Assembly: GCF_004135385.1 (NCBI RefSeq)
Contig: NZ_CP035493.1
Coordinates: 1,488,001-1,552,000, forward strand
DNA length: 64,000 nucleotides
Direction of reading: 5' to 3'
From: Xylanimonas protaetiae
GTDB taxonomy: Bacteria > Actinomycetota > Actinomycetes > Actinomycetales > Cellulomonadaceae
The stretch's first letter is position 1, and each line of letters starts with the position of its first letter. Under the pieces are notes generated by a model. It was not told the origin of the DNA and did not search any database. It saw nothing but the letters and a program-made list of their open reading frames with translations. Positions 15,932 to 25,383 of the stretch are shown piece after piece. The position numbers and the translations under genes were made by a program.

Positions 15932-17704
15932 ATGTTCCGCACTCGAACCCGGAGGCGAGCCGCCGCAGCGGTGGCCGTGTCCTCCCTGCTGGTCCTGACG
16001 GCCGCCTGCTCGCCCGCCAGCAACGCGAACACCAACCCGTCGCCCACGGGCGACGCCACCGAGGTCGAGGGCCTGGGCGAGGCCCAGGACCTCGTCGGCG
16101 AGTACCCCCGCAACGAGACGGTCTTCACCTCGGGCCAGCAGTGGGGCCCGCCGTCGAGCTGGAACCCGATCCCCGGCTCCGGCGACGCCACCGGCGTGCG
16201 CGGCCTGCTCTACGAGCCGCTCTTCCAGTTCGACCCCAAGGCGCTCGAGCTCACGCCGTTCCTCGCCGAGTCGGGCGAGTGGACCGATGCCGACACCTAC
16301 ACGCTCCACCTGCGCGACGGCGTGACGTGGACCGACGGCGAGGCGCTCGACGCCGACGACGTCGTCTTCACCGTCGAGCTCGGCAAGAACCCCGAGGTGC
16401 CGTGGTCGAACCTGTGGACCTGGCTCTCCGCCGTCACCAAGGTGGACGCCACCACGGTGACCTTCGACTTCTCCGACCCGCGCCCGCAGGAGTGGGAGAA
16501 CTTCCTCTACACGCGCGTGATCCTGCCGCAGCACATCATGTCGGCGTGGTCGGCCGACGAGCTGCTCTCGAACGCCAACGAGAACCCGGTCGGGTCGGGC
16601 GCCTTCAAGTACAAGGCCCACGGCCAGGACCGCATGGTGTGGGAGCGCAACGACGACTGGTGGGGCCAGGACGCGCTGGGCCTGAAGATGCCGATGAAGT
16701 ACGTCGTCGACATCGTCAACCCGTCCAACGAGGTGGCCCTCGGCCTGCTCATCCAGGGCTCGCTCGACCTGTCGAACAACTTCCTCCCGGGCATCAAGCA
16801 GCTCGTCGACTCAGGTCAGGTCGTGACGTACTACGACAAGGCCCCGTACATGCTCTCGGCCAACACCGCGATGCTCGTCCCCAACGCCACCAAGGCGCCG
16901 GGCAACGACCCCGCGTTCCGCCGCGCGCTGGCCAACGCCATCGACGTCGACACCATCGTCTCGACCGCCTACGGCGACATCGTCAAGAAGGCGAGCCCCA
17001 CGGGCCTCCTCCCCGCGTACGAGAAGTACTACGACAAGGACGTCATCGACGACGTCGGCTTCTCGTTCGACCCCGACGAGGCCAAGGCACAGCTCGCGGC
17101 CGCGGGCTACAAGGACACCGACGGCGACGGGTTCGTCGAGAACCTCGACGGCTCGGCGATGGACCTCGAGCTGATCGTGCCCGCCGGCTGGACCGACTGG
17201 ATGGACGCCGCCAAGATCATCGCCGAGTCGGCGGCCGAGGCCGGCATCAAGATCACCGACGCCACGCCCGACTCGGGCGCCGTCGACGACGCGCGCGCCA
17301 CCGGCAGCTTCGACCTGCTCATCAACAACTGGGCGCAGATCTCGAACACGCCGTGGAGCTACTACAACTACCTCTTCCACATGCCGATCCAGGAGCAGCA
17401 GCTCTCCGGCAACTTCGGTCGCGTCGACTCGACCGACGCGTGGAAGCTCGTGGAGGAGCTCGCGCGGACGCAGGCCGACGACCCCCACTTCCAGGAGGTC
17501 ATGAGCCAGCTCCAGCGGGCGTCGCTCGAGCAGATGCCGATGATCCCGCTCTGGTACAACGGCCTCTGGGCGCAGTCCACCGAGAAGGTGTGGACGAACT
17601 GGCCGGCCGACGGCGGTGACTCGACCGCCTACCCGAGCACGTGGGGCGGCTACTTCCAGATGGGTGGTCTCACCACCCTGGCCAACCTGAAGCCCGCGAA
17701 GTGA
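15932..17704 (+). CDS. ABC transporter family 5 substrate-binding lipoprotein (predicted manno-oligosaccharide)
   Basis: A 590-residue lipoprotein: basic head, hydrophobic stretch and lipobox LTAAC (Cys26). The mature part is an SBP_bac_5 protein (ATGVRGLLYEPLFQF, LRDGVTWTDGEALDADDVVFT, NPVGSGAFKYK), the fold used for peptides but also for cello-, xylo- and manno-oligosaccharides. Neighbours (beta-mannosidase, mannose isomerase, ROK regulator) favour an oligosaccharide, as known for Thermotoga family 5 mannoside-binding proteins. ATG 15932 follows GAGAGAGGA; the longer frame upstream lacks a plausible start. A strong hairpin behind it probably lets it be made in excess over the permeases. Confidence 0.8.
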   Translation: MFRTRTRRRAAAAVAVSSLLVLTAACSPASNANTNPSPTGDATEVEGLGEAQDLVGEYPRNETVFTSGQQWGPPSSWNPIPGSGDATGVRGLLYEPLFQFDPKALELTPFLAESGEWTDADTYTLHLRDGVTWTDGEALDADDVVFTVELGKNPEVPWSNLWTWLSAVTKVDATTVTFDFSDPRPQEWENFLYTRVILPQHIMSAWSADELLSNANENPVGSGAFKYKAHGQDRMVWERNDDWWGQDALGLKMPMKYVVDIVNPSNEVALGLLIQGSLDLSNNFLPGIKQLVDSGQVVTYYDKAPYMLSANTAMLVPNATKAPGNDPAFRRALANAIDVDTIVSTAYGDIVKKASPTGLLPAYEKYYDKDVIDDVGFSFDPDEAKAQLAAAGYKDTDGDGFVENLDGSAMDLELIVPAGWTDWMDAAKIIAESAAEAGIKITDATPDSGAVDDARATGSFDLLINNWAQISNTPWSYYNYLFHMPIQEQQLSGNFGRVDSTDAWKLVEELARTQADDPHFQEVMSQLQRASLEQMPMIPLWYNGLWAQSTEKVWTNWPADGGDSTAYPSTWGGYFQMGGLTTLANLKPAK

Positions 17705-17710
17705 CGGTCT

Positions 17711-17746
17711 GACGGCCGGGCGGCGACCTGCCGCCGCCCGGCCGTC
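17711..17746 (+). terminator. Hairpin between binding-protein and permease genes
   Basis: A 15-bp perfect GC-rich stem (17711-17725 with 17732-17746) with a 6-base loop, 7 bases after the binding-protein stop. It is probably a partial terminator or 3' stabiliser that raises binding-protein levels relative to the downstream transporter genes. Confidence 0.6.
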
Positions 17747-17789
17747 ACCCCGCTCCGCCCGTCCGACGCCGACGTCGGGAAAGGCCGCC

Positions 17790-18785
17790 GTGCGCACCTA
17801 CCTCCTTCGCAAGCTGGCGATCTACGTGCTGACCTTCGTGGTCGCTGTGACGCTCAACTGGGTCCTGCCCCGCCTCATGCCGGGCGACCCCATCCAGACC
17901 ATGCTCAGCCGCGCCGCCGTCGCGCACCCCGAGTCGATCGCCGCGATGCGCGACTACTACGAGCGCGTGTTCGGCCTGGACCTGCCGCTCTGGCAGCAGT
18001 ACGTCAACTACTGGGGCGAGCTGCTGCGCGGCAACCTCGGCACCTCCGTGTGGCTCTTCCCGGCGCCCGTCTCCGAGATCATCGGCGGCGCCGTGCCCTA
18101 CACGCTGGCCGTGATGCTCCCGTCGATCCTGCTCTCGTGGGTGGTGGGCAACCGGATCGGCGCGCTCGCCGCCCGCAGCCGGTGGCTCGACAACACCGTG
18201 CTGCCCGTCGGCTACGTGCTCACCGCGATGCCGTACATGTGGCTCGCGATCGTGCTGGCCTGGTCGCTCGGCATCGTGGCCGGCTGGTTTCCCGTGGCGG
18301 GCGGCTACGACTTCACGCTGGCTCCCACCTGGACCTGGAAGTTCGCCGTCGACCTGCTGCAGCACTGGTTCCTGCCGTTCCTGTCGCTGTTCGTGGTGCA
18401 GCTCGGCGGCTGGGCGATCGGCATGCGGAACCTGATCATCTACGAGCTCGAGTCGGACTACACGAACTACCTCGACGCCCTCGGCGCGCCGCGCCGCCTC
18501 GTGCGGGGGTACGCGTTCCGCAACGCGATGCTGCCGCAGGTCACGGGCCTGGCGCTCCAGCTCGGCACCATCGTGGGCGGCGCCCTGGTCACCGAGGTCG
18601 TGTTCGCCTACCCCGGCCTCGGCAAGCTCATCCTCTCGGCCATCCAGAACCAGGACTACTTCCTGCTCCAGGGCGCGCTGCTGTTCATCGTGCTGGGCGT
18701 GCTCGTGGCCAACTTCGTCATCGACCTCGTCTACGTGCTCGTCGACCCGCGCACGCGGACCGGGATGCAAGGAGCGACCGCATGA
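17790..18785 (+). CDS. ABC transporter permease, DppB/OppB type
   Basis: A 331-residue permease with six membrane segments. The conserved cytoplasmic loop LGAPRRLVRGYAFRNAMLPQVTG contacts the ATPase. The N-terminal block (LIYVLTF-type, then VTLNWVLPRLMPGDP) is typical of DppB proteins. GTG 17790 follows GGGAAAGG. The gene overlaps the next by four bases. Forms the channel with the following permease. Confidence 0.88.
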   Translation: MRTYLLRKLAIYVLTFVVAVTLNWVLPRLMPGDPIQTMLSRAAVAHPESIAAMRDYYERVFGLDLPLWQQYVNYWGELLRGNLGTSVWLFPAPVSEIIGGAVPYTLAVMLPSILLSWVVGNRIGALAARSRWLDNTVLPVGYVLTAMPYMWLAIVLAWSLGIVAGWFPVAGGYDFTLAPTWTWKFAVDLLQHWFLPFLSLFVVQLGGWAIGMRNLIIYELESDYTNYLDALGAPRRLVRGYAFRNAMLPQVTGLALQLGTIVGGALVTEVVFAYPGLGKLILSAIQNQDYFLLQGALLFIVLGVLVANFVIDLVYVLVDPRTRTGMQGATA

Positions 18786-19648
18786 GCGCCCCGAAGCGCG
18801 TCAACGAGACGCTGTACTTCGCCTTCCGGAACCCCAAGGTGGTCGGGGCCGCGGTCGTCGTCGGCGTCATGCTGCTGGCCGCGGTCCTCGGGCCGTCGCT
18901 CGTCGCGTTCTCGCCCACCGAGCGCACCCCGGGCGCGACGATGCTGCCGCCGTCGGGGGACCACTGGTTCGGCACCACCATGCAGGGCCAGGACGTGCTG
19001 TCCCAGTTCGTCGTCGGGCTGCGCTCCACGTTCCTCGTGGGCGTGCTCGGTGCCGCCATCGCGGGCGCCGTCGGCCTGACCATCGGGTTCGTCGCGGGCT
19101 ACCGCGGCGGCTGGCTCGACGAGCTGCTCAACATGCTCACCAACATCGTGCTGGTGATCCCCGGCTTCGTGGTGCTCATCATCATCAACGCCTACCTGGG
19201 GGTGCGGTCGCTGCCCATGCAGGCGTTGTTCATCGGGCTCTCGTCGTGGCCGTGGGTGGCCCGGGCCGTGCGCTCGCAGACGCTGTCGCTGCGCAGCCGC
19301 GACTACATCGACCTGGCCCGCATGTCCGGCCTGCGCACGGGGGCGATCATCCGCCGCGAGATCGCGCCGAACATGTACTCGTACCTCTTCATGACGTTCG
19401 TGCTGCTCTTCGGCGGCTCGGTGCTCACCGCGGCGGCGCTGGACTTCATCGGCCTCGGGCCCACCGGCCCCGACTCGATGTCGCTCGGGCTGATGATGAA
19501 CCAGGCCGTGCAGTGGAGCGCCCTGACGCTGCAGATGTGGTGGTGGTTCATCGTGCCGGGCGCGGGGATCACGATCATCGTCGGCGCGCTCTACATCATG
19601 AACGTCGGGCTGGACGAGGTCTTCAACCCCAAGCTGAGGGAGATGTGA
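18782..19648 (+). CDS. ABC transporter permease, DppC/OppC type
   Basis: A 288-residue permease beginning MSAPKRVNETLYFAFRNPK. It shows the periplasmic HWFGTTMQGQDVLSQFVVGLR block and the coupling loop ARMSGLRTGAIIRREIAPNM, both diagnostic of DppC-type subunits. The start ATG overlaps the upstream stop (ATGA). Second half of the heterodimeric channel. Confidence 0.88.
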   Translation: MSAPKRVNETLYFAFRNPKVVGAAVVVGVMLLAAVLGPSLVAFSPTERTPGATMLPPSGDHWFGTTMQGQDVLSQFVVGLRSTFLVGVLGAAIAGAVGLTIGFVAGYRGGWLDELLNMLTNIVLVIPGFVVLIIINAYLGVRSLPMQALFIGLSSWPWVARAVRSQTLSLRSRDYIDLARMSGLRTGAIIRREIAPNMYSYLFMTFVLLFGGSVLTAAALDFIGLGPTGPDSMSLGLMMNQAVQWSALTLQMWWWFIVPGAGITIIVGALYIMNVGLDEVFNPKLREM

Positions 19649-19649
19649 C

Positions 19650-20603
19650 GTGAGCCTCAAGGTGGAGGATCTCCGGGTCTACTACGCGTCGCTCAAGGGC
19701 GACGTCAAGGCGCTCGACGGCGTGAGCTTCGAGGTGGCCGACGGCGAGATCATGGGCGTCGCGGGCGAGTCCGGCTGCGGCAAGACGACGCTGGGCAAGG
19801 CCCTCATCCGGCTCGACTCCCGCATGCGGCACGTGGGCGGCAAGGTCACGCTCGACGGCGAGGAGCTGCTGATCGACGACGACCCCGCGATGCGCCGCCG
19901 GCGCTACAAGGACGTCTCGCTCATCCCGCAGTACGCCATGAGCGCGATGAACCCGACGCGCAAGATCGGCAGGATGATCGCCGACCTCGTGGGTGCGCAC
20001 GGCCGCTCGTACGCCGAGCTCACGCCCGAGCTCGAGCGGCGCCTGCGGCTCGTGGGGCTGGACCCCGAGGTGCTGGGCCGGTACCCGATCGAGCTGTCGG
20101 GCGGCATGAAGCAGCGCGTCGTGCTGGTGCTCTCGACGCTGCTCAACCCGTCGCTGCTCATCGGTGACGAGGTGACGTCGGCCCTCGACGTCACGAGCCA
20201 GAAGGCCGTGGCCCGGGCGCTCGTCGAGTTCCGCGACGCGGGGTTCGTGGGCTCGATGATCATCATCACGCACGACATCTCGGTGCTCTTCCAGGTGGCC
20301 GACACGATCATGGTCATGTACGCCGGCCACCTGGCCGAGAAGGCGCCCGCGACGACGATCATCGAGCGGCCCCTGCACCCGTACACGCAGATGCTCATCG
20401 GCGCGCTGCCCAAGGTGGGCGACCGCTACGGCGAGCAGGAGCTGACCGGCATCGCCGGCCGGCCGCCGTCGCTGCTCGACCCGCCGACGGGCTGCCGGTT
20501 CCGCGACCGCTGCCCCCTGGCGAGCGCCAAGTGCGTGGAGCAGCCCCCGTTCGTCGAGGTGGTCCCGGGCCACCAGGTCGCCTGCTGGGAGGTGACGGCA
20601 TGA
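19650..20603 (+). CDS. ABC transporter ATP-binding protein, DppD/OppD type
   Basis: A 317-residue ATPase: Walker A GESGCGKTT (about 37-45), signature LSGGMKQRV, Walker B SLLIGDEVTSALD, and at the C terminus a Cys cluster (GCRFRDRCPLASAKC) of the oligopeptide_HPY domain that carries an iron-sulfur cluster in characterised DppD proteins. GTG start two bases after the upstream stop; the 3' end overlaps the next gene. Confidence 0.88.
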   Translation: MSLKVEDLRVYYASLKGDVKALDGVSFEVADGEIMGVAGESGCGKTTLGKALIRLDSRMRHVGGKVTLDGEELLIDDDPAMRRRRYKDVSLIPQYAMSAMNPTRKIGRMIADLVGAHGRSYAELTPELERRLRLVGLDPEVLGRYPIELSGGMKQRVVLVLSTLLNPSLLIGDEVTSALDVTSQKAVARALVEFRDAGFVGSMIIITHDISVLFQVADTIMVMYAGHLAEKAPATTIIERPLHPYTQMLIGALPKVGDRYGEQELTGIAGRPPSLLDPPTGCRFRDRCPLASAKCVEQPPFVEVVPGHQVACWEVTA

Positions 20604-21559
20604 CCGCCGTCCTGTCGCTCGAGGGCGTCGACAAGGTCTACAAGGTGGGCACGTTCGGCACCGGAGAGCTCCGGGCCGTGCGCTCCGCGACGTTCGAGGT
20701 CCGCGCCGGCGAGGTGGTCTCGCTCATCGGCGAGTCCGGCTCGGGCAAGTCGACGCTCGGCAAGATGGTCCTCAAGCTCGTCTCCACCGACGGCGGCACG
20801 CTGCGCATGGGCGGCAAGGACGTCACCCGGCTGCGGGGCCGCGCGCTGCGCGACTACTACCGCGACGTCCAGGGCGTGTTCCAGGACCCGTTCTCGTCGT
20901 TCAACCCGATCTACAAGGTGGACCGGGTGTTCGACACCGTCCGCCGCTCCTGGTTCCCGCGCGTGCGGCGGCAGGAGTGGGACCAGCGCGTCCACGACGC
21001 GCTGAGCTCGGTGACGCTGCGGCCCGAGGAGATCCTCGGCAAGTACCCGCACCAGCTCTCGGGCGGCCAGCTCCAGCGCCTGCTCGTGGCCCGCGCCCTG
21101 ATGCTCGACCCCAAGGTGCTCGTGGCCGACGAGATCATCTCGATGCTCGACGCGTCCACTCGCATCGACGTGCTCAACCTGCTGGTCGAGCTCAAGCAGC
21201 GCGGCATCGCCGTCCTCTTCGTCACGCACGACCTCTCGCTCGGCAACTACGTGTCCGACCGCGTGGTGATCCTCTACCGGGGCCGCGTCGTGGAGGCGGG
21301 CGACACCCGCGCCGTCTTCGACGACCCGCTGCACCCCTACACGCGCGACCTGCTGGCCTCCGTGCCGCAGCTCGACGCCACGTGGGACGAGGTCGAGGCC
21401 CGTGAGGCCGAGCGATCGGCGAGACTTGCCGGGACGTGCGCGTTCCACGAGGCCGACCCGTCGGCGCCGGCCGACGCCGAGGGCCTCGTAGAGGTCGCCG
21501 ACGGTCACCAGGTGGGCTGCTTCCGCCTCGGACCCGACGACGCCTGCCCGCGCGGCTGA
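20600..21559 (+). CDS. ABC transporter ATP-binding protein, DppF/OppF type
   Basis: A 319-residue ATPase with Walker A GESGSGKST, the Q-loop FQDPFSSFNP (typical for OppF), signature LSGGQLQR and Walker B VLVADEIISMLD. The usual C-terminal CxxxxxxxxC cluster is present in reduced form (GTCAFHE and CFRLGPDDACPRG). Partner ATPase of the importer. The start ATG overlaps the upstream stop. Confidence 0.88.
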   Translation: MTAVLSLEGVDKVYKVGTFGTGELRAVRSATFEVRAGEVVSLIGESGSGKSTLGKMVLKLVSTDGGTLRMGGKDVTRLRGRALRDYYRDVQGVFQDPFSSFNPIYKVDRVFDTVRRSWFPRVRRQEWDQRVHDALSSVTLRPEEILGKYPHQLSGGQLQRLLVARALMLDPKVLVADEIISMLDASTRIDVLNLLVELKQRGIAVLFVTHDLSLGNYVSDRVVILYRGRVVEAGDTRAVFDDPLHPYTRDLLASVPQLDATWDEVEAREAERSARLAGTCAFHEADPSAPADAEGLVEVADGHQVGCFRLGPDDACPRG

Positions 21560-21590
21560 CGCACCACCGACGACCAGGGGAGCAGCAACA

Positions 21591-22808
21591 GTGCATGGGA
21601 TCGGCCCCGGCCACGCCAACGCGCGGTCGACGATCATCGACGCGATCCGCGAGGCGGGCGTCGTGACCCGGACCCGCCTCGTGGCCGCCACGGGCCTCAC
21701 GGCAGCGACCGTCTCCAAGGAGGTGCGGACCCTGCTCGACGAGGGCCTCCTCGTCGAGACCGGCAACGCACCCTCGACGGGCGGCCGGTCCCAGGTGCTG
21801 CTCCAGCTCGACCAGCCGTCGCGCTACGCCGCCGGCGTCCACCTCGACCACGACGGCGTCACCGGCGTGCTGCTCGACCTCGGCGGCGCCGTCGTCGCCG
21901 AGCAGCACGTCCGCTGGACCCGTGAGATCGCCCCGCAGGACGTCGTCGACGCCATGGTGGCGCGCGTCCACGTGATGCTCGACGGCGTCGGGGCGGAGCG
22001 CGAGCGGCTGCTCGGCATCGGCGTCGTCTCCCCGGGGCCGATGACGCCCGGCGAGGGCATCGTGCTGTCCCGGCCGGCGATGCGCGGCTGGGTGCGGTTC
22101 CCCCTCGCGGAGCGCCTGCGGGAGGCGTCGGGGCTGCCCGTGATGGTGGACAACGACGCGACGGCGTCGGCCGTCGGGGAGCTGTGGACGGGCGGCGCGC
22201 GCGGGTCGACGGCGTTCGCCGCGCTCTACATGGCCACCGGCATCGGCTCGGGCACCGTCGTCGACGGGGTGCCCTACCGCGGGGCGAGCCTCAGCGTCGG
22301 GGAGGTCGGGCACGTGTGCGTGGAGCTCGACGGGCCCGAGTGCTGGTGCGGGTCGTCGGGCTGCATCGAGGCCGTGGCCGGCCCCGGGGCCGTCGTGGCC
22401 GAGGCGCGCGCGGCCGGCATCGACGTCGCGGAGTCCGGGCGCACCGTGGTCGAGGCGTTCGGCGACGTCGTCCGGCTGGCTCGCGGCGGCGACCCGGTGG
22501 CGGGACGCATCGTGCGCCGCTCGGCGGAGCACCTCGCCGTCGGCGCGCAGACGCTGTGCGCGCTCATGGGCGTGGACCTGCTCCTCCTCACCGGGGCGGG
22601 CTTCGACCTCGCGGGCGACCTCTACCTCCCCGCGGTGCGCGAGCGGCTCGCCCGCTCGTTCGCGGCGGCCGAGGGGCGCTCGGTGCGCGTCGAGGTCTCG
22701 CGGCACGCGCGGCGCTCGCCCGCCGTCGGCGCGGCGGCGCTCGTCATGCAGGAGTGCCTGGTGCCCCGGCAGTTCAACACCCTGACCCTGGCCAGCGCGG
22801 CGCGCTGA
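21591..22808 (+). CDS. ROK-family transcriptional regulator
   Basis: A 405-residue protein. The N-terminal helix-turn-helix (RTRLVAATGLTAATVSKEVRTLLDEGLLVE, about residues 25-55) is fused to a sugar-kinase-like ROK domain with the zinc motif GHVCVELDGPECWCGSSGC. ROK repressors of this type release DNA on binding a sugar or sugar phosphate. It sits inside the importer/mannosidase cluster, so mannose or a mannoside is the likely effector. GTG 21591 follows AGGGGAGC. A kinase activity of its own is not expected because of the N-terminal DNA-binding domain. Confidence 0.85.
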   Translation: MHGIGPGHANARSTIIDAIREAGVVTRTRLVAATGLTAATVSKEVRTLLDEGLLVETGNAPSTGGRSQVLLQLDQPSRYAAGVHLDHDGVTGVLLDLGGAVVAEQHVRWTREIAPQDVVDAMVARVHVMLDGVGAERERLLGIGVVSPGPMTPGEGIVLSRPAMRGWVRFPLAERLREASGLPVMVDNDATASAVGELWTGGARGSTAFAALYMATGIGSGTVVDGVPYRGASLSVGEVGHVCVELDGPECWCGSSGCIEAVAGPGAVVAEARAAGIDVAESGRTVVEAFGDVVRLARGGDPVAGRIVRRSAEHLAVGAQTLCALMGVDLLLLTGAGFDLAGDLYLPAVRERLARSFAAAEGRSVRVEVSRHARRSPAVGAAALVMQECLVPRQFNTLTLASAAR

Positions 22809-22833
22809 CCTCGACCGCCCGGAGGACCTGACG

Positions 22834-25383
22834 ATGACGCACGTCCCGACCACCTTCCGCCCTCTTCACGAGGGCTGGACCGTCACCGCCGTCGACGGGC
22901 CGGTGCCGCCCGAGGCCCGGGCTGCGCTCGCCGCGGGCGTCCCCGCCGTCGTGCCGGGGGAGGCCCACCTCGACCTCGTCGCCGCGGGGCTGGTCGCCGA
23001 CCCGTTCGACGGCGACAACGAGTCCGCGCAGCAGTGGATCGGGGACACCGCGTGGCGGTACGCGACGACGTTCGACCTGGCCCCGGGCGACGCGACGCGG
23101 CACGACCTGGTCGCGTACGGCCTTGACACCGTCGCGACCGTCGAGCTCAACGGCGTCGTCGTCGCGACCACCCAGAACATGCACCGCACGTACCGCTGGG
23201 ACGTGCGCGGGCTGCTGCGGGCCGGGGCGAACACGCTCGCCGTCACGTTCGCCGCGCCGGTGCCCGAGGCGCTCGCCCGGGCCGAGCGCGACGGCGCGCT
23301 GCCGCGCGTCAACCACCACGAGTACAACCAGCTGCGCAAGATGGCGTGCTCGTTCGGGTGGGACTGGGGGATCGACGTCGCGGGCGCCGGCATCTGGAAG
23401 CCGGTCGGGATCGACGCGTGGTCGGGCGTGCGGATCGCGTCGGTGCGGCCGCTGGTCGACGTCGTCACACGGCCCGACGGCGGCCACGACGGCGTGCTCA
23501 CCGCGCACGTGGAGATCGAGCGCGACGACATGACGCGGGGCGAGGTCCCGGTCGAGGTGACGCTCGCGGAACCCGAGGGCGGCTGGGCCCTGCGGGTCGT
23601 CGGCGTCGTGCCCGCCGGCGAGTCGCGCGCGACGGTCACGGTCGGCAAGGAGGACGTCCGGCGTTGGTGGCCGGTCGGCCACGGCGAGCAGCCGCTGTAC
23701 GGCGTGGAGGTCCGCGCCGCGGACGCGGTGTGGACCGGGCGGGTCGGCTTCCGCACCGTCGAGGTCGACACGGCCGACGACGCCGCGGGCGCCCCGTTCG
23801 CGCTGCGTGTCAACGGCGAGCCCGTGCTGGTGCGCGGCGTCAACTGGATCCCGGACCACGCGTTCCTCACGAAGGTGACCCGCGAGCGCTACGCCCGCGC
23901 GATCGACGACGCGCGGGGCGCGAACGTCAACCTGTTCCGCGTGTGGGGCGGCGGCATCTACGAGAACGACGACCTGTACGACCTGGCCGACGAGGCCGGC
24001 ATCCTCCTGTGGCAGGACTTCCTGTTCGCGTGCGCGGCCTACTCCGAGTCCGCGGAGATGGCGGCCGAGGTCGAGGCCGAGGCCCGGGACAACGTCACGC
24101 GCCTGTCCCCGCACCCGTCGCTCGTGATCTGGAACGGCAACAACGAGAACACGTGGGGCCGCACCGACTGGGGCTGGGGCGGGCGGCTCGGCGGGCGGCC
24201 GTGGGGCGACGGCTACTACCGCGACCTGCTCCCGGGCGTGCTCGCGGACCTGGACCCGACACGGTTCTACTCCCCGGCGAGCCCGTACTCGTTCGGCGAG
24301 TACCGCCACCCCAACGACGAGCGCTTCGGCACCATGCACGTCTGGGACGTGTGGAACCGCGTCGACTACACCGTGTACCGCGACTACGCGCCGCGGTTCG
24401 TCAGCGAGTTCGGCTTCCAGGCCCCGCCCGCCTGGTCCACCCTGACGCGCGTGGTGCACGACGAGCCGCTCGACCCGTTCGGTCCGCAGATGCTCGTCCA
24501 CCAGAAGGCCACCCTGGGCAACACGAAGCTCGAGCGCGGCTGGCAGGGGCACCTGCCCGACCCGGCCACCGTCGAGGACTGGCACTGGACCACCCAGCTC
24601 AACCAGGCGCAGGCGATCCGGTTCGGCGTCCAGCACTGGCGGTCGCTGACGCCGCACACCACCGGCACGATCCTGTGGCAGCTCAACGACAGCTGGCCGG
24701 TGGTCTCGTGGGCCGCCGTCGACCACGACGGGCACCGCAAGCCGCTGTGGCACGCCCTGCGCGACGCCTACGCCCCGCGCCTGGCGACGATCCAGCCGCG
24801 CGCGTCGCAGGCGGCCCGCGACGCGGCCTGGGAGGGCCTGCCGCCCGAGCCCGACCAGACCGCGCTCGTGCTGGTCAACGACACCGCGGCCCCGTTCGCG
24901 GGCACCTTCACGGCCACCCGCCAGGCCTTCGACGGCACCGTGCTCGCCAAAGCCGGCCTCGAGGTGGCCGTGCCCGCGCGCGGCACCGCCACCGTGGTGC
25001 TCCCCGCCGACGTCGCCGCGTTCGGCGACCGCGCCCGCGAGGTCGTCGTCGTCACGCCCGACGACGCCGCGGCCGGCTTCGCGACCGCATACCTCGACGG
25101 CGCCGACGTCGTCGGGCAGGCGCTCGACCCCGCGCCGCTGCGCGTCACCGTGGAACCCGTCGCCGGCGGCCACGCGCTGACCGTCACCGCGACCTCCTAC
25201 GCCCGCGACGTCATGGCCCTGGTCGACGTCGTCGACCCGCGGGCGCGCGTCGACGGCGGCATGGTCACGCTGACCGCCGGCCGGAGCGTGACCTGGACGG
25301 TGACCGGTGCCGACGACCCCGCGGCGCTCGCGGCGACGGTCCGGTGCGCCAACGACCTGCTCGACGGAAGGAACCCCCAGTGA
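22834..25383 (+). CDS. GH2 family beta-mannosidase
   Basis: An 849-residue cytoplasmic enzyme. It has the jelly-roll sugar-binding domain at the N terminus (WRYATTFDL, VELNGVVVATTQNMHRTYRWDV), a beta-sandwich, then the TIM barrel with NLFRVWGGGIYENDDLYDLADEAGILLWQDFLFACA, a block specific to beta-mannosidases among GH2. The acid/base is Glu438 in WNGNNENTWG; the nucleophile is Glu525 in FVSEFGFQAPP. It releases mannose from the non-reducing end of beta-1,4-manno-oligosaccharides. A ribosome site (GGAGGA) precedes ATG 22834. The stop overlaps the next start. Confidence 0.92.
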   Translation: MTHVPTTFRPLHEGWTVTAVDGPVPPEARAALAAGVPAVVPGEAHLDLVAAGLVADPFDGDNESAQQWIGDTAWRYATTFDLAPGDATRHDLVAYGLDTVATVELNGVVVATTQNMHRTYRWDVRGLLRAGANTLAVTFAAPVPEALARAERDGALPRVNHHEYNQLRKMACSFGWDWGIDVAGAGIWKPVGIDAWSGVRIASVRPLVDVVTRPDGGHDGVLTAHVEIERDDMTRGEVPVEVTLAEPEGGWALRVVGVVPAGESRATVTVGKEDVRRWWPVGHGEQPLYGVEVRAADAVWTGRVGFRTVEVDTADDAAGAPFALRVNGEPVLVRGVNWIPDHAFLTKVTRERYARAIDDARGANVNLFRVWGGGIYENDDLYDLADEAGILLWQDFLFACAAYSESAEMAAEVEAEARDNVTRLSPHPSLVIWNGNNENTWGRTDWGWGGRLGGRPWGDGYYRDLLPGVLADLDPTRFYSPASPYSFGEYRHPNDERFGTMHVWDVWNRVDYTVYRDYAPRFVSEFGFQAPPAWSTLTRVVHDEPLDPFGPQMLVHQKATLGNTKLERGWQGHLPDPATVEDWHWTTQLNQAQAIRFGVQHWRSLTPHTTGTILWQLNDSWPVVSWAAVDHDGHRKPLWHALRDAYAPRLATIQPRASQAARDAAWEGLPPEPDQTALVLVNDTAAPFAGTFTATRQAFDGTVLAKAGLEVAVPARGTATVVLPADVAAFGDRAREVVVVTPDDAAAGFATAYLDGADVVGQALDPAPLRVTVEPVAGGHALTVTATSYARDVMALVDVVDPRARVDGGMVTLTAGRSVTWTVTGADDPAALAATVRCANDLLDGRNPQ